Shown: in pieces, positions 45,076 to 54,202 of the stretch
Layout of the letters: every line of letters starts with the position of its first letter
Numbering within the stretch: the first letter of the stretch is position 1
Assembly (NCBI RefSeq): GCF_000260985.4
Contig: NC_017857.3
Location: forward strand, 2,232,001-2,296,000
DNA: 64,000 nucleotides
From: Methylophaga nitratireducenticrescens
GTDB lineage: Bacteria; Pseudomonadota; Gammaproteobacteria; Nitrosococcales; Methylophagaceae
Reading direction: 5' to 3'
Position numbers and translations under genes: made by a program
Notes under the pieces: model-generated
The model's input: the letters and a program-made list of their open reading frames with translations, nothing else
What the model was told of the DNA's origin: nothing
The model's database searches: none

Positions 45076-46337
45076 AGCTCACGATACTCTATGTAGGCTT
45101 CATCACGCATTGCTCTTAACCAGCTTTCAAGCTCTTCTTCAACTTTACGTTGTTTTAACTGCTCACGTGCCTTATTGCGCTTAAATTCATCTGCCATATT
45201 TTGTTCTCGGCGCTCTTCGACCTGAATTAAATGCCAACCAAAACGGCTTTGGAAAACATCGCTCACTTCACCTTCCGCCAAACTATTCATAACTTCTTCA
45301 AACTCGGGCACCATAACACCGGGGCTGGTCCAGCCAAGACTTCCACCCTCAATCGCAGAGCCAGTATCCTCAGAGTGTGCTTTTGCCAGCTCGGCAAAGT
45401 CTTCACCATTGAGAATTCGTTCACGTAATTGCTGAAGTCGCTTTTCGGCAGCTTCATCAGTCACCAGCTCGTTGGTTTTGATTAAAATGTGGCGAGCTTT
45501 TGTTTGTTTAACCAGGTGCGTTTCCTCACTGCGTTTTTCGGCCAGTTTGATGAGATGAAAACCACTGCCGCTTCGAATAACATCGCTCACTTCACCTACG
45601 GACAGATTAGGAACCACACCGGCAAATAAGGTTGGCAGTTCAGCCTGTTTACGCCAGCCTAGGTCACCACCTTCCAACGCATTTTGCCCATCGGAGTACC
45701 CTGCAGCAATTTCTGAAAATTCACCGCCCTCTGCCAGTAAATCTTGAATAACGGTTAGTTTTTTTTCCGCTTCCTGTACTTGTTCGGGTGTTGGTGCATC
45801 AGGCACACCCACTAAAATATGTAATAACCTGAATGCCTGTTCAGAATCACCTTGCAGGTTTTGGGTCGCCAAAAAGTTATCAACTTCTCGCTCAGAAACA
45901 ACGATAGAATCTTCAACCTCGCTTTTACGCAACCGACTGATAATCATTTCTTCACGAATCGTTTCCCTGAATTCAGTAAAATCATAGCCGTCACTTTCAA
46001 GCGCATCACGAAACTGCCGTATGGTAAGGTTATTATTTTCAGCAATTTGTCGAACAGCGGCATTTAATGCGTCATCTGCCACCCGAATACCCGACATTTC
46101 TGCACGTTGCAATTGCAGTTTTTGCATGATGAGTCGTTCAAGGACCTGTCGGCGTAGAATATCAGAGGAAGGTATTGCGGCATTACGCTGGCGAAGCTGC
46201 TGACGTACTGTCTGCTCCATGTCGACCAGCTCACTATCCAGAATAATTTCATTATTAACAACCGCAACAATACGATCAAGCGGCGCTGCCCATACACTGT
46301 TCGCAAGCAATAAGCCGACAAGCAAATATTTAATCAT
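45072..46337 (-). CDS. surA: Periplasmic chaperone / peptidyl-prolyl isomerase SurA
   Basis: 421 residues with a signal peptide (MIKYLLVGLLLANSVWA), a SurA N-terminal chaperone domain and two parvulin domains (about 170-270 and 285-385, each with a GGSLGW/GGDLGW loop). SurA guides outer-membrane barrel proteins, including LptD, to the BAM complex. lptD lies 134 bp upstream on the same strand, consistent with a shared envelope-assembly operon. Confidence 0.96.
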   Translation of the reverse strand: MIKYLLVGLLLANSVWAAPLDRIVAVVNNEIILDSELVDMEQTVRQQLRQRNAAIPSSDILRRQVLERLIMQKLQLQRAEMSGIRVADDALNAAVRQIAENNNLTIRQFRDALESDGYDFTEFRETIREEMIISRLRKSEVEDSIVVSEREVDNFLATQNLQGDSEQAFRLLHILVGVPDAPTPEQVQEAEKKLTVIQDLLAEGGEFSEIAAGYSDGQNALEGGDLGWRKQAELPTLFAGVVPNLSVGEVSDVIRSGSGFHLIKLAEKRSEETHLVKQTKARHILIKTNELVTDEAAEKRLQQLRERILNGEDFAELAKAHSEDTGSAIEGGSLGWTSPGVMVPEFEEVMNSLAEGEVSDVFQSRFGWHLIQVEERREQNMADEFKRNKAREQLKQRKVEEELESWLRAMRDEAYIEYREL

Positions 46338-46471
46338 GAACTATACAAACTCCGTAAATTGATGGCCGGTATTATAGCGTTTCAAAGCGACTAAGACCTA
46401 AATATCATTAAAAGTAGCTACCGAGTTAATGATTAAATGAGTGATTGAAATTTGAGCCTGTTGTCCGGAAT

Positions 46472-48718
46472 TTATTCATAGCCACGAATACTTTCCTCAA
46501 GCAGGCCACCGGATTTCTTACCAAATCGCCCCAGGCCTTTCAGCTCAATTTCAAAATAGATGGCTTTATTGCGACTGTCGGCATCAATATCATTAATATA
46601 ATCTCGAAAAACTACTCGGGTAGCCCAGCAACAACTATGATATTCAACACCTGCCAAAGCTTCTAACGTCGTATTATCCATTAAAGAACGATAATAACGG
46701 CCAATAATGCTCCATTGATCATTAATCGGCAGACTTCCTGATACGTCAGCCTGCTCTATCGGGAAACGGTTCAAGCCATCATCCCGCCGATAGCGATGAG
46801 CAATGTTGAATACACCACCATTTTCTCCGCGATAGCGTAATTGCAGCGAAGACATATTAGAGGTGGTGCTGTCAGGATCCCATTGAATCTGTCCAGCCAG
46901 CGCCCATTCTTCTGTAATACTTGCCACAGCTTCAGCAATAAAGTCAGAATCTGAGCGGGTTTCTTTGACATCCTGTCTTAAATTAACTTTGCGATCCGAA
47001 AAGTACTGAATTTGTCCCAATGTCATTCGTAATTTTTCACGACCCGTTTCTTCATTAATAAAGCGACTGGTCAAGCCCACTGTTACCTGATTGGCATCAC
47101 CAACTCTATCAGGCCCGGTAAAACGATCATGACTGAACATGCTGCCCATACCAAAGGTACGCAGATTGGTATCAAAAAGTGGAATATTGTCCTGATTACG
47201 ATAGGGAATATAAAGATAGAATGCTCGTGGTTCTAAAGTCTGAATCCAGCTATCACCAGCAAATTTAAGGGGCCGTTCAAAAACCAATCCACTATCGAGA
47301 CTGACAACAGGTAAAGTCCGATTAATAGTGCTGTCTTCAAAACGGGTTTGACCACTCAGGTTGTCCAGCGAGTAGTAACTCTGCTTTAACGCGACCCGAG
47401 GTGTCATAAAAAAGCCAGCTGTACCCATCGGCATACTGATACCTGGTTCCAGGTTGAACCGCTGCCCTGAAACCCTGTTATCATGATCAAAAGCGGTAAA
47501 TTCGGATTTGAATTCATAGCTAAGTCCATACGCCTGATCAGGAAGTAAACCATTCAATGTTAATTGCGGCAATCGTTGATAAGGATCTTCAACATCTTCC
47601 AGCAGATTTTGATATCCCTGCACTCTTGCTCCGAAATTCCAGATATCACCGTAATAATTTACATTTAATAATCGGTTTAAATGCGTGGTACTGCTCAAGC
47701 TTAAATTACTACTGAAATCTTCCAGATAATCCCGATCCGATACATAATTATAATCAACCAGGGTTCGCCAGCGGTTGCTACTGCCATAATGCCCATTTTG
47801 CTGAAATGAAAAATGTTTCCGGTCTTCATTGTAGTTGGGATTTATTTCATCACCATTCTGACGCAGACTGTCACTGCCCAAAAAAGCTGCATCAATCAAG
47901 CCTTCAGATTGCGACGTGAGATAACGAAACTCACCATTCAACATCAAGCCACGATCTGACATATAACGTGGTGTCAGAGTCGCATCCATTTGCGGTGCAA
48001 TGTTCCAGTAATAAGGTGTGCTGACATCAAAACCGGTTTCGTTGGAACTACCAATTGAAGGGATCAAGAAACCTGATTTACGTTCATCACTTAACGGAAA
48101 ACTGATATATGGCGTATAAAAAACCGGAACGTCCTTTATACGCAAAACAACATCATAAGCCCGGCCGACACCCTCTTCGTGATCCAGATCGACATCTCCG
48201 GCTTTCAGTTTCCAGAATTCATCGTCTTCCATACAGGTTGTATAGGTTGCGTTTTTTAATTGGGTTGACTGCACACCCTGACGAGTCACATGACTCGCTT
48301 CCCCGCGCGCATTCATCTGTTTGGTTTGATATTCGGCATCAATCAACGTGCCGCGATCTTCATCGAGATTCCACTCCGCCTGATCACCAAATATCGACAT
48401 CTGACTATCGCGCAAACGTACATCACCCTGAGCAGTCACTTTACCAGTGGTTTGATTGTAAGTGGCACGATTGGCATTTAACTGCTGCCCTCCACGACGC
48501 ACATCAACCTTGCCGGTAAAAACCGAAGTACCCAAATCAACCAACTGAGCGGTATCCGCTTGAACATCAACATCACTTTGTTCAGTGAGTGCGTCTTCAG
48601 CAAGAAAATAATCGGCGTCTGGTCGGGGGCAGTGACTGGGCACATGGTATGGCTCTGCGGAAACAGGAGGAGCAAAACAGGAAACAAAACCTGCAGATAG
48701 AATTATCAGTTTGCGCAT
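46472..48718 (-). CDS. lptD: LPS-assembly protein LptD
   Basis: 748 residues from the ATG at 48718 (MRKLIILSAGFVSCFAPP), which starts a good signal peptide and has GGGGA upstream; the open frame extends 17 codons further but those lack a signal character. The periplasmic OstA-like domain (about 55-190: ADTAQLVDLGTSVFTGKVDV) is followed by a large barrel. Four cysteines, SHCPRP near the N-terminus, TTCMED, and the pair YHSCCWATRV near the C-terminus, match those that form LptD's essential disulfides. It inserts lipopolysaccharide into the outer leaflet. Confidence 0.95.
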   Translation of the reverse strand: MRKLIILSAGFVSCFAPPVSAEPYHVPSHCPRPDADYFLAEDALTEQSDVDVQADTAQLVDLGTSVFTGKVDVRRGGQQLNANRATYNQTTGKVTAQGDVRLRDSQMSIFGDQAEWNLDEDRGTLIDAEYQTKQMNARGEASHVTRQGVQSTQLKNATYTTCMEDDEFWKLKAGDVDLDHEEGVGRAYDVVLRIKDVPVFYTPYISFPLSDERKSGFLIPSIGSSNETGFDVSTPYYWNIAPQMDATLTPRYMSDRGLMLNGEFRYLTSQSEGLIDAAFLGSDSLRQNGDEINPNYNEDRKHFSFQQNGHYGSSNRWRTLVDYNYVSDRDYLEDFSSNLSLSSTTHLNRLLNVNYYGDIWNFGARVQGYQNLLEDVEDPYQRLPQLTLNGLLPDQAYGLSYEFKSEFTAFDHDNRVSGQRFNLEPGISMPMGTAGFFMTPRVALKQSYYSLDNLSGQTRFEDSTINRTLPVVSLDSGLVFERPLKFAGDSWIQTLEPRAFYLYIPYRNQDNIPLFDTNLRTFGMGSMFSHDRFTGPDRVGDANQVTVGLTSRFINEETGREKLRMTLGQIQYFSDRKVNLRQDVKETRSDSDFIAEAVASITEEWALAGQIQWDPDSTTSNMSSLQLRYRGENGGVFNIAHRYRRDDGLNRFPIEQADVSGSLPINDQWSIIGRYYRSLMDNTTLEALAGVEYHSCCWATRVVFRDYINDIDADSRNKAIYFEIELKGLGRFGKKSGGLLEESIRGYE

Positions 48719-48959
48719 CAATATCCCCGGTGAGCCTTGATGACCGAAAAAACGGCCTTCTCTATTCAATAAATAACTTTCAATTTATCGCACAGAAATA
48801 TGCTTTCATCAAATTCCCTAACTGATCATAACGGTCATAAATCATATAATTACCTTTCATCAACAACTTAGCTTTATTAACGCACCCAAGCTAGCATCTC
48901 ATGCACCACATTCTCCGTGAGAATCCCAGGAGGCCATGTAAATTATTTGAAATATTCTG

Positions 48960-48988
48960 TTGACAGAAAAAAACTCAATCCCTATAGT
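48960..48988 (+). promoter_or_regulatory. tRNA-Ala/tRNA-Glu promoter
   Basis: Perfect -35 TTGACA (48960-48965), 17-bp spacer, -10 TATAGT (48983-48988). tRNA-Ala begins 16 bases later. The strong match suits a stable-RNA promoter. Confidence 0.9.
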
Positions 48989-49003
48989 ATGCGCTTCCTT
49001 TCG

Positions 49004-49079
<76 letters not shown>

Positions 49080-49103
49080 AGAAACGAAAGAAAACAGTTT
49101 TAG

Positions 49104-49179
49104 GTCCCCATCGTCTAGAGGCCTAGGACACTGCCCTTTCACGGCGGTAACAGGGGTTCGAATCCCCTTGGGGACGCCA
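49104..49179 (+). tRNA. tRNA-Glu (UUC)
   Basis: 76 nt with encoded CCA. Starts GTCCCCATCGTCTAGAGG, anticodon loop CCTTTCACG (anticodon TTC), T-arm GGGGTTCGAATCCCC, acceptor GGGGAC-G-CCA. 24 bases after tRNA-Ala, same promoter. Confidence 0.97.
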
Positions 49180-49216
49180 TATAAGGCAGTCAGTAAAGTC
49201 ATTGCTAATTGCTGCT

Positions 49217-49250
49217 AAAAGGCGGTGAGATTTTTCTCATCGCCTTTTTT
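49217..49250 (+). terminator. Terminator of the tRNA-Ala/Glu operon
   Basis: AAAAGGCGGTGAGA (49217-49230) pairs with TCTCATCGCCTTTT (49235-49248, one mismatch), continuing into TTTTTT. It overlaps the leader of the next gene. Confidence 0.9.
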
Positions 49251-49332
49251 GTTTCACAGGATTTTGTATTTTCTTTACTTCGCCAGTTTGCTCACTGATA
49301 ATCAGCCAACATTTTTGAATAGAGTGAGCAAT

Positions 49333-49911
49333 ATGACAGTCCATTTTTTCTCCAGCACGATTCCCCCCTTGCCTATATTATCCAAACAATCAGCTATCCC
49401 ACTGGTATGGCTGTGTTTGTTGTGTTTGTTTATGTCTATATCCTCAGTAGAGGCAAATGACGAAAACACACAAGCCTTTACAGCTGAGTTTGCGGTGTTG
49501 GATAAAAATAATTTACCGCAGTATGTGAGCAGGATGAGTCAGCGTTATTACGCTCAGGTGGATTTGCTCAATAATTATTTTCAACTATTCCAACAAAAAA
49601 AAGACCCTCGGGGATTTAATGTATGGCATCTGAGGGGATTTTTACCAAATTTCAGTCTGTTGGATGCAGAAAATCAGCATGTTGCAGAAAGCAACGAAAA
49701 ATTTTTAGCAGAGCGTCCTGAAAAAGAACTTACACTGATTTTTACCGAACTCAAGGAAGTGTCTGTCAATCTGATGGTGTCTTTTCGTGAGAATGATCCA
49801 GAGGCTTACAAAGCAGCAAGTACTCAAGTGAAGTCACATATAAAACAGCTTACTGAAATCCTAAAAACACACCACCTGGATGATGAAATTCGTGAAAGCT
49901 CACTTAACTAA
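49333..49911 (+). CDS. Small secreted or membrane-anchored protein, unknown
   Basis: 192 residues from the ATG at 49333 (MTVHFFSSTIPPLPILSKQS), with GAGTGAG nearby as ribosome site. A hydrophobic segment at about 23-41 (IPLVWLCLLCLFMSISSVEA) is a signal peptide or anchor. The rest is mostly helical and polar, without cysteines or a motif I recognise. The gene begins after the tRNA terminator and its 3' end overlaps convergent lptG by 4 bp. An open frame upstream to 49225 runs through the terminator and is not used. Confidence 0.65.
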   Translation: MTVHFFSSTIPPLPILSKQSAIPLVWLCLLCLFMSISSVEANDENTQAFTAEFAVLDKNNLPQYVSRMSQRYYAQVDLLNNYFQLFQQKKDPRGFNVWHLRGFLPNFSLLDAENQHVAESNEKFLAERPEKELTLIFTELKEVSVNLMVSFRENDPEAYKAASTQVKSHIKQLTEILKTHHLDDEIRESSLN

Positions 49912-50969
49912 CGGGCTCTTCGCAGCATCACCATGCCGATGCCGGCAAAGATGATTGTTGGCAGGGAGGCCGCCAACCATGGTAAAACACCAAAAACCAG
50001 ACCCATATGCTGGAAGCTCTGGTTAAATAAATGAAAGCCAATCCCAACTAGAGCACCAACCAGAATACGTCCACCAATCGGAGCTGAACGTAATGGACCG
50101 AAGATAAACGGCACGGCCAGAAACACCATCACAGCCGAGCTCAATGGCATCATAATTTTGCTCCAGAATGCCAATTGATATTGACTTACCGCCTGATGAT
50201 TGGACTTCAGATATGAAACATATTCCATCAGATTCCATACCGGCAAAAATTCGGGTGGGACCACAACAATATTCAACATGCCAGGATTAAGTTTTGAGCG
50301 CCATTTGGCCCGTTCTATCGCCCTCACCTCCACGCCATTTTCATCAATCGTACTTTGTACTACATCAAACATCAGCCATTCATTGTTATCGTAACGAGCT
50401 TCCCTGGCTTTAGTCACAATCCTCAATTGATGTTTATCATCAAATTCATAGACCTTAATACCTTCAAAGCGGCCATCGCGATGAATTCGTTCGATATGGT
50501 TAAAGTGATTGCCATCACGAGTCCAAAAACCAAATTCAGAATGACTTCCCTCGGTTCCTGTTTGTGAGGCAGTTTGGATCTGCAAGGCTTTTTGTTCCGT
50601 AATAGGTCTGACCAGCTCACCAAGAACGACAGCAATAACCATTAAAATACCGGCAACCATCAAAACGGCTTTATTAATATCTTTCACTGAGATGCCGGCC
50701 GCCCGCATTGCCACCAATTCACTTTGCGACGCCAATGTTCCCAAACCAATCACACTTCCCAGCAAAGCAGCAACTGGCAGGAGTTCATAAATTCTTTTAG
50801 GCATCGACAATGCAAGATAGGCCAATACATCCAACAATTGATAATCACCTTTTCCCAGATCATCCAGCTCGGTAATAAAATCCATAAAGGTATATAGCGA
50901 CATCAATACCACCAATACTAGAGCCGTACTAGCTAAGATGGTTTTACTAATATAACGTTGCAAAATCAT
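49908..50969 (-). CDS. lptG: LPS export ABC transporter permease LptG
   Basis: 353 residues with six membrane helices, three at each end, and a central periplasmic beta-jellyroll-like domain (about 100-260). The opening MILQRYISKTILASTALVLV and LASQSELVAMRAAGISVKDI coupling helix fit LptG. With LptF and LptB it pulls lipopolysaccharide from the inner membrane. Overlaps lptF by 4 bp. Confidence 0.95.
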   Translation of the reverse strand: MILQRYISKTILASTALVLVVLMSLYTFMDFITELDDLGKGDYQLLDVLAYLALSMPKRIYELLPVAALLGSVIGLGTLASQSELVAMRAAGISVKDINKAVLMVAGILMVIAVVLGELVRPITEQKALQIQTASQTGTEGSHSEFGFWTRDGNHFNHIERIHRDGRFEGIKVYEFDDKHQLRIVTKAREARYDNNEWLMFDVVQSTIDENGVEVRAIERAKWRSKLNPGMLNIVVVPPEFLPVWNLMEYVSYLKSNHQAVSQYQLAFWSKIMMPLSSAVMVFLAVPFIFGPLRSAPIGGRILVGALVGIGFHLFNQSFQHMGLVFGVLPWLAASLPTIIFAGIGMVMLRRAR

Positions 50970-52096
50970 GCTGTTTTCAGTCGCTTACGTTGTTGCCAGA
51001 ATCGTTTAAATTTCAGGCGATTTTGTAACATCAACATAATGCTAATCATTAAAAGATGTACCCAAATCGCTCCTATCCACGGAGCTAAATCACCTTTTTC
51101 CACCCACGCCCGGGTCACACCTAATAAATTGCTATAAATCACATAGACCAATACCGCTGGGAAAAATCCGGCATAACGTCCTTGCCTTGGTCCAGTGTGT
51201 GCCAGGGTGATGGCTATCACACTCAAAATGACCGTCATAACAGCGCTGGAAACCCGCCACTGAATTTCAGCCAAATCCTGAGGTTCTCCGCGCTCCCATA
51301 ACACCGCAGTGGGTAGGGATTTATGTTTTTCACGAACCTGGACCGACTCGCCACGTTCAATCAGCATACTATGTGTTGCGTATTCCGCGATACGGAAATC
51401 CAAATCACCAGCATTACCTTCGTAGCGATAGCCATCTTCTAAAACCAGATATTTATCGCCACTCTCGGCTTCAATATCAAAACGTCCCCGCTTGGCTCTA
51501 AATATAAGAGGCTTTTCATCTCGATGAATTTCAATGAAGATATTTTCCATATGGGTTTTATCTTCGCTGAGCTGTTGTGAATAGAAGGTCCAATCACCAT
51601 TCTGGCTTTCTTTAAAACTGCCCGCAATCAGTCCCGTTGTGTTAGCAGCCACTTTGGCTTTCTGTTCGATTTCATAGCGCCCTGATAAGACATCTGGAAC
51701 AATCAGCAATGCCAAAGAGCCGGTAATAATCGCCATTGCACCGCTGAAAACAACAACATTGCGTAATATACGATTACCATCAATACCGCAGGCTGCGATC
51801 ACCGTCAGTTCGTTATCTGAACTCATTCGTGACAAACTGAGCAATACTGCTAAAAAAGTACCAATCGGCAGTAATACGGATAACGCGCCAAAGGAATTCA
51901 GCCATAGCAGATTGAAAATGACTTCTGCCGGTAAATTGCCCACAGCCGCCTGAGCCAGATAGCGGGCAAAACGTGTCGCTACGTAAATCAGCCATAGCAC
52001 ACCGATGACGGCTGTCAGAGAAATTAAAAACTCTCGCAGCATATATCGGTCAATCAGGCTAAAACGTTCAACAAATATTTGTCTTAGGACGGGCAT
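50966..52096 (-). CDS. lptF: LPS export ABC transporter permease LptF
   Basis: 376 residues, same layout as LptG: N-terminal helices (IDRYMLREFLISLTAVIGVL), coupling segment SRMSSDNELTVIAACGIDGN, periplasmic domain and C-terminal helices (AVMTVILSVIAITLAHTGPR). It forms the LptFG channel. It is divergent from pepA, 86 bp apart, a conserved arrangement in gammaproteobacteria. Confidence 0.95.
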   Translation of the reverse strand: MPVLRQIFVERFSLIDRYMLREFLISLTAVIGVLWLIYVATRFARYLAQAAVGNLPAEVIFNLLWLNSFGALSVLLPIGTFLAVLLSLSRMSSDNELTVIAACGIDGNRILRNVVVFSGAMAIITGSLALLIVPDVLSGRYEIEQKAKVAANTTGLIAGSFKESQNGDWTFYSQQLSEDKTHMENIFIEIHRDEKPLIFRAKRGRFDIEAESGDKYLVLEDGYRYEGNAGDLDFRIAEYATHSMLIERGESVQVREKHKSLPTAVLWERGEPQDLAEIQWRVSSAVMTVILSVIAITLAHTGPRQGRYAGFFPAVLVYVIYSNLLGVTRAWVEKGDLAPWIGAIWVHLLMISIMLMLQNRLKFKRFWQQRKRLKTA

Positions 52097-52182
52097 TATT
52101 CAATGGTCTTCGTTAGAATAGGCAGTCAGTTCACTGCAATAAAAAACGCAGTCTAAACCATCTACATCAACAGGAGAAATCC

Positions 52183-53670
52183 ATGCAGTATTTTGTGACC
52201 AAAGATGTTCTACCAACACAATCAATTGACTGTATTGCTGTTGCCATATTTGAAGGCGGCCAACTCAGTCCTGCAGCGGCAACATTAAACACCGCAAGTA
52301 AAGGATTAATTCAGCGTGTTATCGAACGTGGTGACATTAATGGCAAACCAGGTCAAACGATGCTGTTACAGGATATCCAAGGTATTTCCAGCCCAAGAGT
52401 ATTACTGATTGGTTGTGGCAAATTCGAAAAAATCAGTGAAAATGATTTTAATACAGCCTGTATTGCAATGGCCAAATGGTTAAATGAAAGTGCTGCCGCA
52501 CAAGCTGTAAGCTGTTTAGCAGAAGCACCTGTTAAGGAGCGCAGTACTGCCTGGAAAATTCGTCAAACAGTTATCAATACAGAAACCGCTCTATATTGCT
52601 ACAGCCAGACTAAAAGCCAGTTCAAACCGGTTGAAAAACCGCTTACCCATCTCGGATTTATGGCGAGTGAAGCAGATATTGATGCTCTGGGAAAAGCTTG
52701 TGAAATAGGGGCCGCTATTGGTAAAGGTATGAATCTGGCTCGTGAGCTGGGTAATTTACCAGGCAATATTTGCACTCCATCGTATCTTGCAGAACAAGCC
52801 ATCAAAATGGGACAGGATTATGACAATCTGGCGGTTGATGTGCTGGAAGAAAGCGATATGGCCGAATTGGGCATGGGATCATTACTTTCAGTTTCCCGTG
52901 GCAGCCGCCAACCCGCCAAACTGATCACGCTGAATTATGGTGGTGGCGGTGACAGTAAGCCCATAGTACTGGTTGGAAAAGGTTTAACCTTTGATGCAGG
53001 CGGTATCTCGCTCAAACCTTCTCAGGGAATGGATGAGATGAAATACGATATGTGCGGTTCGGCCAGTGTGTTAGGTACCGTACAAGCGGTTGCTGAATTA
53101 CAGTTACCGATCAATATTATCGGTGTCATTCCAAGCTCTGAAAACCTGCCAGATGGAGAAGCCAATAAACCTGGCGATGTCGTGACCAGTATGTCGGGGC
53201 AAACCATTGAAATATTAAATACCGATGCTGAAGGACGTTTGATTTTGTGCGATGCTCTGACTTACAGCGAACGCTTTGATCCCGAAACAGTTATTGACAT
53301 TGCTACCTTGACTGGCGCCATTATTGTTGCGTTAGGAAATAATGCTTCGGGTTTGATGACCAACAATCAGGATCTGGCTGATGACTTGCTCAAAGCAGGT
53401 AATGATAGTTTTGATAGAGCTTGGCAATTGCCATTGTGGGATGACTATCAAAAACAAATCGATAGTAATTTTGCCGATATCGCCAATATCGGCGGTAAGG
53501 AAGCAGGCAGTGTCACAGCGGCGTGTTTCTTGTCCCGTTTCACTGCGAAATTTAAATGGGCACATCTGGATATCGCCGGTACCGCCTGGAATGGCGGCAA
53601 GGAAAAAGGCGCAACCGGTCGTCCAGTGCCCTTATTGATGCAATATATCCTGAACCGCCTGGAAGACTGA
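52183..53670 (+). CDS. pepA: Leucyl aminopeptidase PepA
   Basis: 495 residues. Two-metal M17 aminopeptidase; the signature NTDAEGRLILCDALTY and the metal site VGKGLTFDAGGISLKPSQGM are intact. In E. coli PepA also binds DNA in Xer recombination and carAB control. A ribosome site AGGAG precedes the ATG. First gene of pepA-holC-valS. Confidence 0.97.
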   Translation: MQYFVTKDVLPTQSIDCIAVAIFEGGQLSPAAATLNTASKGLIQRVIERGDINGKPGQTMLLQDIQGISSPRVLLIGCGKFEKISENDFNTACIAMAKWLNESAAAQAVSCLAEAPVKERSTAWKIRQTVINTETALYCYSQTKSQFKPVEKPLTHLGFMASEADIDALGKACEIGAAIGKGMNLARELGNLPGNICTPSYLAEQAIKMGQDYDNLAVDVLEESDMAELGMGSLLSVSRGSRQPAKLITLNYGGGGDSKPIVLVGKGLTFDAGGISLKPSQGMDEMKYDMCGSASVLGTVQAVAELQLPINIIGVIPSSENLPDGEANKPGDVVTSMSGQTIEILNTDAEGRLILCDALTYSERFDPETVIDIATLTGAIIVALGNNASGLMTNNQDLADDLLKAGNDSFDRAWQLPLWDDYQKQIDSNFADIANIGGKEAGSVTAACFLSRFTAKFKWAHLDIAGTAWNGGKEKGATGRPVPLLMQYILNRLED

Positions 53671-53680
53671 TAATTCGTTC

Positions 53681-54115
53681 ATGACTAAAGTCAGTTTTTA
53701 TATTTTAGGTTCAACCGATCCGCTTGACCGGCAGCAATTTGCCTGCCGGCTGGCGGAAAAAGCTTATCTACAGGGTCATCAGGTGTTTATTCATACTGAG
53801 GATCAGGACCAGAGTGAAGCGATGGATAAGGCTTTATGGGCTTTTCGGCCAGACAGTTTTGTCCCGCATCAGGTCTTAGCGACAGATAATAAAATCGAAG
53901 CGCCAGTTTTGATTAGCCATGAAAATATAGCGCCACCAAAACTGATGGACGTATTAATCAATTTAAACCCGGTTCAACCATTATTTTTCAGTCAGTTTGA
54001 ACGGCTGGCCGAAATTATTAATGGCGATGAAGCAATCAAAAAACAGGGACGCGTTCGCTATCAGTTTTACAAGGATCGTGGCTATCATCTCGATACGCAT
54101 CAAATAAACAATTAA
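53681..54115 (+). CDS. holC: DNA polymerase III chi subunit
   Basis: 144 residues. The chi subunit links the clamp loader to single-stranded-DNA-binding protein. Conserved pieces are FYILGSTDPLDRQQFACRLA, DKALWAFRPDSFVPHQ and YQFYKDRGYHLDTH. It begins 11 bp after pepA and precedes valS, its usual place. Confidence 0.93.
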   Translation: MTKVSFYILGSTDPLDRQQFACRLAEKAYLQGHQVFIHTEDQDQSEAMDKALWAFRPDSFVPHQVLATDNKIEAPVLISHENIAPPKLMDVLINLNPVQPLFFSQFERLAEIINGDEAIKKQGRVRYQFYKDRGYHLDTHQINN

Positions 54116-54133
54116 CACATTCCGGCTCACTCA

Positions 54134-54171
54134 TGACCGGGCACACATTAAGCGGGTATAATGCCCGCTTT
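54134..54171 (+). promoter_or_regulatory. Hairpin holding a -10 box between holC and valS
   Basis: AAGCGGG (54151-54157) and CCCGCTT (54165-54171) flank TATAATG and are followed by a T-rich run, so the structure looks like a terminator for holC. The loop is also a perfect -10 box (TATAAT, 54158-54163) with a weak -35 (ATGACC, 54134-54139, 18 bp away), so it may double as the valS promoter. Confidence 0.55.
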
Positions 54172-54202
54172 TCTTTTTCCGAACAGATAAACGCAGAGAC
54201 GC

